DNA of 64,000 nt from an uncultured Saprospiraceae bacterium (GTDB taxonomy: Bacteria > Bacteroidota > Bacteroidia > Chitinophagales > Saprospiraceae), in NCBI GenBank assembly GCA_937941765.1, contig CALDGQ010000018.1, positions 52,245-116,244 of the forward strand, written 5' to 3'. The notes below the pieces were generated by a model, which searched no databases, had not been told where the DNA came from, and was given only the letters and a program-made list of their open reading frames with translations. Positions 63,187 through 64,000 of the stretch are shown piece after piece; position 1 is the first letter of the stretch, and each line of letters starts with the position of its first letter. The translations under genes were made by a program, and so were the position numbers.

Positions 63187-63741
63187 ATGAAAAACAAAAA
63201 CCACAAAAAACTAAGTAAATTTTTAAGCTTAGTGCTAAGACATAGACCGGAGAAAATAGGTATACAACTATCAGAAGCAGGGTGGACAGATGTCAATACG
63301 TTACTAGAAAAAATAAATAGTACAGGTAATTCAATTGATTTTGAACTATTAAACGACATCGTAGCGTCAAGTGATAAACAAAGATTCGCTTTCAATGAAG
63401 ATAAATCTCAGATTCGTGCCAATCAGGGTCACTCAATCAAAGTTGATTTAGGGTTAGTTGCGAAGACACCACCTAATATGTTATACCACGGTACGGCAGA
63501 AAAATACCTCAATAGTATTCTCGAACAAGGTTTGAAAAAAAGAAATCGACATCATGTACACTTAAGTACTGAAATGAAAACTGCAGAAAAAGTAGGAGCC
63601 AGACATGGTAAGTTGGTTATCCTAAAAGTTCATTCTGGAAAGATGAATGTGGATGGATTCGAATTTTTTGAATCTGAAAATGGGGTATGGTTGACCGATC
63701 ATGTGCCAGTGAGTTATTTGGAAAGGAAGAATGTTGATTAG
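63187..63741 (+). CDS. kptA: RNA 2'-phosphotransferase
   Basis: 184 residues of the Tpt1/KptA family. It moves an internal RNA 2'-phosphate to NAD, yielding ADP-ribose 1''-2''-cyclic phosphate. Key motifs are present: LSKFLSLVLRHRPEKIGI (catalytic Arg/His), RANQGHS, LYHGTAEKYLNSILEQGLKKRNRHHVHLS and the C-terminal VWLTDHVPVSYL. Bacterial homologues are active but their substrate is uncertain because tRNA splicing of the fungal kind is absent. No RNA ligase is adjacent. Confidence 0.93.
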   Translation: MKNKNHKKLSKFLSLVLRHRPEKIGIQLSEAGWTDVNTLLEKINSTGNSIDFELLNDIVASSDKQRFAFNEDKSQIRANQGHSIKVDLGLVAKTPPNMLYHGTAEKYLNSILEQGLKKRNRHHVHLSTEMKTAEKVGARHGKLVILKVHSGKMNVDGFEFFESENGVWLTDHVPVSYLERKNVD

Positions 63742-64000
63742 AGAAAATCGTCACTCTTATCACCAACAACTGAGACACTACCGCATATATTTTGAGTTTG
63801 AGAAGCCTTTGAGGATTCTTAAACTTGAGTCTGCTATAAAGTTTGAGAAGTCTTTGAGGAGGGATATTCAGAAGTAATGAGAATTTATTAAATTTCCTGG
63901 AACGTGCTTAGTCATATTTCATTAATTTTACTTTGTCCTCGCCGGACTGGCAATACTTTTTCCCGATGAAAAAGTATTCAAAAAATCCTGGCTTTATACA
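63742..64000. repeat. AGTTTGAGAAGCC repeat and a perfect hairpin at the window end
   Basis: AGTTTGAGAAGCCTTTGAGG (from 63795) is followed by a direct repeat AAGTTTGAGAAGTCTTTGAG (from 63839); both resemble the arms in the array at 49.3-50.2 kb. AATACTTTTT (63952-63961) pairs perfectly with AAAAAGTATT (63969-63978) around CCCGATG. No gene is seen in the 259 nt. Confidence 0.65.

Noticed and set aside
1..64000. tRNA, rRNA, insertion sequences, prophage or integrative element
   Set aside because: No tRNA-like cloverleaf, rRNA stretch, transposase, integrase or phage protein was recognised in genes or gaps; small structured RNAs could still be missed by eye.

Overview
The window is AT-rich, gene-dense bacterial chromosome from a member of the Bacteroidota, probably of the Saprospiraceae/Lewinella kind. 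The evidence is the type IX secretion (T9SS) cargo: three proteins end in a gliding-motility-associated C-terminal domain (type B) and at least three end in a type A sorting domain. A giant SprB-repeat adhesin sits beside its PorP/SprF partner. There is a GWxTD protein, a BshB1 deacetylase and Bacteroidota-type SecA, RodA and Tgt. Possible -7 elements of the TAnnTTTG type occur, and Shine-Dalgarno sequences are not evident. I see no tRNA, rRNA, CRISPR array, insertion sequence or phage gene.

Layout. 1-5.5 kb: the end of an Omp85-like barrel gene, nadK, a cyclase-family gene and a TPR/membrane gene, then a convergent pair made of a T9SS type B protein and a lipoprotein. 5.6-12.2 kb: housekeeping genes secA, a SPOR protein, rodA and tgt. 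12.6-16.5 kb: a GWxTD protein, a class V aminotransferase fold enzyme and an alpha/beta hydrolase. 16.6-24.3 kb: a three-gene surface adhesin operon (small secreted protein, 2051-residue SprB-like protein, PorP/SprF). 24.5-28.7 kb: a DUF4139 protein, deoxynucleoside kinase overlapping folK, and a hydrolase. 29-33 kb: two secreted type A cargo proteins, one an M28 peptidase. 33-38.5 kb: a Na+/alanine symporter, comEC, and a thioredoxin-fold protein with an Asn/Leu/Glu repeat. 38.5-41.4 kb: a secreted protein and its 5'-truncated paralogue. 41.7-47.5 kb: a HEAT-like/NTF2-like pair, two tandem phosphatidylcholine-synthase-like genes, an outer-membrane barrel and a VWA membrane protein. 47.8-54.3 kb: a conserved Bacteroidota periplasmic protein, a three-copy noncoding repeat array, a lipoprotein, an MFS transporter, a KAS III enzyme and bshB1. 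54.7-63.7 kb: a secreted serine protease, YceI and OB-fold proteins, another type B protein, DUF2750, thioredoxin, a TPR lipoprotein and kptA.

The most unusual signal is not a gene. Many gene 3' ends are followed by long imperfect inverted repeats whose stems are built from short-period (often 6-nt) degenerate tandem repeats. The period differs from site to site. Three copies share an identical 14-nt loop-proximal sequence, CACGTACTCCATTG, and a fourth shares its first nine bases. One copy runs into the final codons of a gene and another ends in a T-run, so they may act as terminators, but the shared cap with different stems looks like an element family. A related hairpin (AAGTTTGAGAAGCC type) lies inside a near-identical 284-339 bp unit repeated three times at 49.3-50.2 kb. 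Its motif recurs at 63.8 kb.

Functions are from motif recognition and family knowledge only; no searches were run.
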